A DNA stretch of 8,698 bases from Flavobacterium sp. GTDB taxonomy: Bacteria; Bacteroidota; Bacteroidia; Flavobacteriales; Flavobacteriaceae. The DNA is taken from positions 1 to 8,698 of the forward strand of contig JAUXNR010000407.1 of the NCBI GenBank assembly GCA_030682755.1, written 5' to 3'. Within the stretch, counting starts at the first letter, position 1; the number at the start of each line of letters is the position of its first letter. The notes under the pieces were generated by a model that had not been told where the DNA came from, made no database searches, and worked only from the letters and a program-made list of their open reading frames with translations. Below, in pieces: positions 6,641 to 8,698 of this stretch. Both the position numbers and the translations under genes were made by a program.

Positions 6641-6682
6641 TTTCGGGTTTCGGGTTACGAGTTCAAAGTTCGTGATTTCTTG
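6641..6682. repeat. Degenerate heptanucleotide array, copy 2
   Basis: Six consecutive 7-nt units on the plus strand: TTTCGGG, TTTCGGG, TTACGAG, TTCAAAG, TTCGTGA, TTTCTTG. Each starts with TT, and the first three fit TTNCGRG. The two leftmost units are perfect copies; divergence increases rightward. It shares the 15-nt block 6638-6652 with copy 1 at 3107-3121. On the minus strand it forms the sequence directly before the DUF2721 start codon and includes GAACTTTG (6671-6664), one base off the -7 consensus. Confidence 0.7.
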
Positions 6683-6728
6683 AATACATTGAATAAAAGA
6701 TTTCAGATTTGAACGTTTTTTCAAAACA

Positions 6729-7289
6729 TCACTTCGGCCATTTGACTTCATAACCTTTAAATTCTTTTAAAGTAGGAATTGAAATCACCGTAAAAGGTTT
6801 TGAAAAAGTATCCCAGTTATCGGCATTAGGTTTTAATTGACTAACAGATAATTTGCCGGATTTCAAGTTTAAATACCTAAAAGTTTGTGTTTCATTTTCT
6901 CTTATGGATTCGCCGTAATACAACAGTTCAAAATCATTTTCGTTGTATTCAAAAAACCAATAATAATTTGTATCGTTTTTTCTAAAAACCAAGTTGAGGC
7001 TGTTTTCACTATAGGCAAAGGAATAACAAAGCAGATAATCATCAGAATTGGTTTTGTTGAAAATCATCTTCTCGGTTTTTATTTCATGCAAAATACCCTC
7101 GCTTCCCATCAAATGAACTTCAATTTCTAACGAATCATAATCTGATGACGTTTCTTGAGTTAAATAGGCAATATCTTCAATGCCATTTTCGTCAAAATCA
7201 GCTTTCACTATTTTTTCAATTGAAGTGCCATCTTGTGCAATTATGGAAAATGAAATAAACAAAAAAAGAATTTGGAGCAGTATTCTCAT
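6729..7289 (-). CDS. Small secreted protein of unknown function
   Basis: A 186-residue protein I do not recognise as a named family. Residues 1-18 are a clear signal peptide (MRILLQILFLFISFSIIA before Q19), of the form common in Flavobacteriaceae, so the mature protein is exported to the periplasm or beyond. Immediately afterwards comes KADFDENGIEDIAYL (29-43), an Asp-x-Asp-x-Asn-Gly-x-x-Asp loop (D31, D33, N35, D39). It resembles the calcium loops of FG-GAP/VCBS-like repeats and often opens secreted proteins that bind Ca2+. The remainder is rich in aromatic and acidic residues (for example YYWFFEYNENDFELLYYG at 109-126), suggesting a beta-rich fold. No catalytic motif is visible and there is no T9SS-type C-terminal domain. 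The ATG at 7289 is chosen because it gives the signal peptide. It lies downstream of htpG but behind two terminator-like hairpins, so it is probably transcribed separately. Confidence 0.75.
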   Translation of the reverse strand: MRILLQILFLFISFSIIAQDGTSIEKIVKADFDENGIEDIAYLTQETSSDYDSLEIEVHLMGSEGILHEIKTEKMIFNKTNSDDYLLCYSFAYSENSLNLVFRKNDTNYYWFFEYNENDFELLYYGESIRENETQTFRYLNLKSGKLSVSQLKPNADNWDTFSKPFTVISIPTLKEFKGYEVKWPK

Positions 7290-7340
7290 GTTGATTTTTG
7301 AACTTTATAGTAGTACGTAAAATTAAGGTATTTATTGTAG

Positions 7341-7374
7341 AAAAAACTCGTTCAATTTTTCACTCAGAGCTTTT
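7341..7374 (-). terminator. Second terminator-like hairpin after htpG (diverged copy)
   Basis: Read leftward, AAAAGCTC (7374-7367) pairs with GAGTTTTT (7349-7342) over 8 bp with one G-U wobble, with a 17-nt loop, running straight into a T-rich stretch (7346-7341). It resembles the stronger hairpin at 7430-7462 in stem position, T-tract and in the block TGAGTGAAA (7366-7358). It may be a back-up terminator, or one of a pair of related elements. Confidence 0.5.
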
Positions 7375-7429
7375 GTTAATTTCAAGTCCCTTTTATTTCA
7401 AACCTTTGATAAAGGTAAGTTTGTTTTAC

Positions 7430-7462
7430 AAAAAAACCTGCAAGCTTTCACTCACAGGTTTT
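7430..7462 (-). terminator. Intrinsic terminator of htpG
   Basis: Read leftward, bases 7462-7451 (AAAACCTGTGAG) pair with 7444-7433 (CTTGCAGGTTTT) over 12 bp with two G-U wobbles and a 6-nt loop TGAAAG. The stem ends in a T-run (7436-7430). It begins 25 nt after the htpG stop codon, as expected for a rho-independent terminator. Between it and the second hairpin, ACCTTT/AAAGGT (7402-7407/7411-7416) forms a further small stem with a 3-nt loop. Confidence 0.8.
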
Positions 7463-7487
7463 ACTAATTATCAGTCACTAATCACTT

Positions 7488-8698
7488 TTACTTTATCATC
7501 TCAAAACTTCGCTTCACAAACGCCGTCAATTCCTCACCTTTCAACAATCCTTGAGAGATTTTTGCCAAATCCATCGCTTGTTTTACTAAATGTTCCTGAG
7601 CTGATTTATCTTCTGTAGAAAGAATGGTTGTGGCTAAATTGGAATTGGTGTTCACCACCAAATTATACATTTCAGGGAAGTTACCCATACCAAACATACC
7701 ACCGCCACCAGACTGACTCATTTCTTTCATTCTTCGCATAAATTCCGGTTGCGTAATCATAAAAGGTGCAGCGTTGCTATCCATCGCTTCCAATTGAACA
7801 GTGTATGTTGCTTTTGGAACCAATTCTTCTAAAACGGTTTTTAATTTAGTTGATTCTTCTTCCGATAATTTTGAAATTTGTGTGTCCTCTTTCTGAATCA
7901 ATTTGTCAATGTGATCTGAATCGACACGAACAAACGTCAAGTTTTCATTATCAGCTTCTAATTTTTGAATCAAATGCGATACAATCGGACTGTCTAACAA
8001 CAATACTTCGTAACCTTTTTCTTTGGCAATGTCAATATAACCGTGTTGAGCTTCTTTATTAGATGCATATAAAACAACCAATTTTCCGTTTTTATCGGTT
8101 TGATTTGCAGTGATTTTTTCTTTTAATTCAGCTAAGGTGTAATATTTCTCATCAACCGTTGGATACAATACAAAATCACCTGCTTTTTCATAGAATTTAG
8201 CTTCCGAAAGCATTCCGTATTCTAACACGATTTTGATGTCATTCCATTTTTGTTCAAAATCTGCACGATTTTCGTTGAATAAGGATTTCAATTTATCCGC
8301 TACTTTTCGAGTAATGTAATTTGAAATCTTTTTTACATTTCCGTCTGATTGCAAATATGAACGCGAAACATTCAACGGAATATCCGGCGAATCAATTACT
8401 CCGCGAAGCATGACTAAAAATTCAGGAACAATTCCTTCTACATTATCCGTAACATAAACCTGATTTTGGTATAATTGAATTTTGTCTTTTTGAATTTGTA
8501 AATCCGCAGACATTTTTGGGAAATATAAAATCCCCGTCAAATTAAACGGATAATCCACGTTCAAATGAATGCTGAACAACGGATCTTCAAATTGCATTGG
8601 ATACAATTCTCTGTAAAATTCTTTATAATCTTCATCTTTCAATTCCGATGGAGCTTTTGTCCAAGCCGGAGCGGTTTCATTAATCTGGTCATCCTCAT
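7488..8698 (-). CDS. htpG: Molecular chaperone HtpG (Hsp90 family), middle and C-terminal domains; 5' end beyond the window
   Basis: The frame is open from the right edge (first whole codon at 8696) to TAA at 7490-7488, giving 402 residues. The full-length protein is usually a little over 600, so the N-terminal ATPase domain lies outside. The fragment begins EDDQINETAPAWTKAPSE, which is clear middle-domain Hsp90 sequence. YPFNLTGILYFPK and GVIDSPDIPLNVSRSYLQ follow; the latter carries the conserved arginine (fragment residue 112) that contacts ATP gamma-phosphate. Near the C-terminus is a Gly/Met-rich stretch, SGGGGMFGMGNFPEMYNLVV, which I associate with Bacteroidota HtpG. HtpG is a cytoplasmic ATP-dependent dimeric chaperone in protein folding and heat-stress response. 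The gene does not start at the internal TTG at 8642: the frame continues upstream in conserved sequence. A strong terminator follows the stop. Confidence 0.95.
   Translation of the reverse strand, partial: EDDQINETAPAWTKAPSELKDEDYKEFYRELYPMQFEDPLFSIHLNVDYPFNLTGILYFPKMSADLQIQKDKIQLYQNQVYVTDNVEGIVPEFLVMLRGVIDSPDIPLNVSRSYLQSDGNVKKISNYITRKVADKLKSLFNENRADFEQKWNDIKIVLEYGMLSEAKFYEKAGDFVLYPTVDEKYYTLAELKEKITANQTDKNGKLVVLYASNKEAQHGYIDIAKEKGYEVLLLDSPIVSHLIQKLEADNENLTFVRVDSDHIDKLIQKEDTQISKLSEEESTKLKTVLEELVPKATYTVQLEAMDSNAAPFMITQPEFMRRMKEMSQSGGGGMFGMGNFPEMYNLVVNTNSNLATTILSTEDKSAQEHLVKQAMDLAKISQGLLKGEELTAFVKRSFEMIK

Noticed and set aside
6641..6682. CRISPR array or telomere-like repeat
   Set aside because: The units are 7 nt with no spacers, degenerate, and internal to a spacer between ordinary genes.
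6512..6751. A 79-residue leftward frame overlapping two genes
   Set aside because: It overlaps the DUF2721 start and the end of the secreted-protein gene in another frame and translates the heptad repeat. It has no domain or signal.
7298..7618. A 106-residue rightward frame over the htpG 3' end
   Set aside because: It runs antisense through the htpG coding end and through both terminator hairpins. The composition is typical of a shadow frame.

Overview
The window looks like ordinary chromosome from a low-GC member of the Bacteroidota, most likely a Flavobacteriaceae bacterium close to Flavobacterium. The support is strongly AT-rich DNA, start codons without clear Shine-Dalgarno sequences, two exact matches to the Bacteroidota -7 promoter element (TAnnTTTG) about 20 nt upstream of start codons, a signal peptide ending in AQ, a plug/beta-barrel outer-membrane protein of a type common in this phylum, and an HtpG with the Gly/Met-rich segment I associate with Bacteroidota. 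Assignment is by recognition only; no search was run.

Layout. Positions 1-3071 are read leftward: EamA-type exporter, DoxX-like membrane protein, aquaporin Z, AlkB-type dioxygenase, and the start of a sterol-desaturase-family membrane protein cut by the left edge. The DoxX-like and aquaporin genes are 14 nt apart and probably cotranscribed; a strong hairpin terminator ends that transcript just before alkB. A 254-bp divergent spacer (3072-3325) holds the EamA promoter and two different intergenic repeat remnants. Positions 3326-6078 are read rightward: a YkuD_2-type L,D-transpeptidase-like protein and a 699-residue TonB-receptor-like outer-membrane protein. A convergent spacer follows. Positions 6244-8698 are again read leftward: htpG (its 5' third lies beyond the right edge), a small secreted protein of unknown function, and a DUF2721 membrane protein.

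The genes do not form one pathway. They are housekeeping and envelope functions: DNA repair (AlkB), chaperone (HtpG), water channel (AqpZ), small-molecule export (EamA), cell wall (L,D-transpeptidase) and outer membrane. I see no mobile element, CRISPR array, tRNA, rRNA or defence cassette, and no new multi-gene system.

The points that most deserve a second look are: (1) an in-frame TGA at codon 37 of an otherwise intact, highly conserved aqpZ; (2) degenerate 7-nt-period arrays in two separate spacers, each just upstream of a leftward gene, one filling the region directly upstream of the EamA -7 element; (3) two similar hairpins in tandem after htpG that share loop-region sequence as well as a T-tract; and (4) a terminator that ends almost on the alkB start codon.
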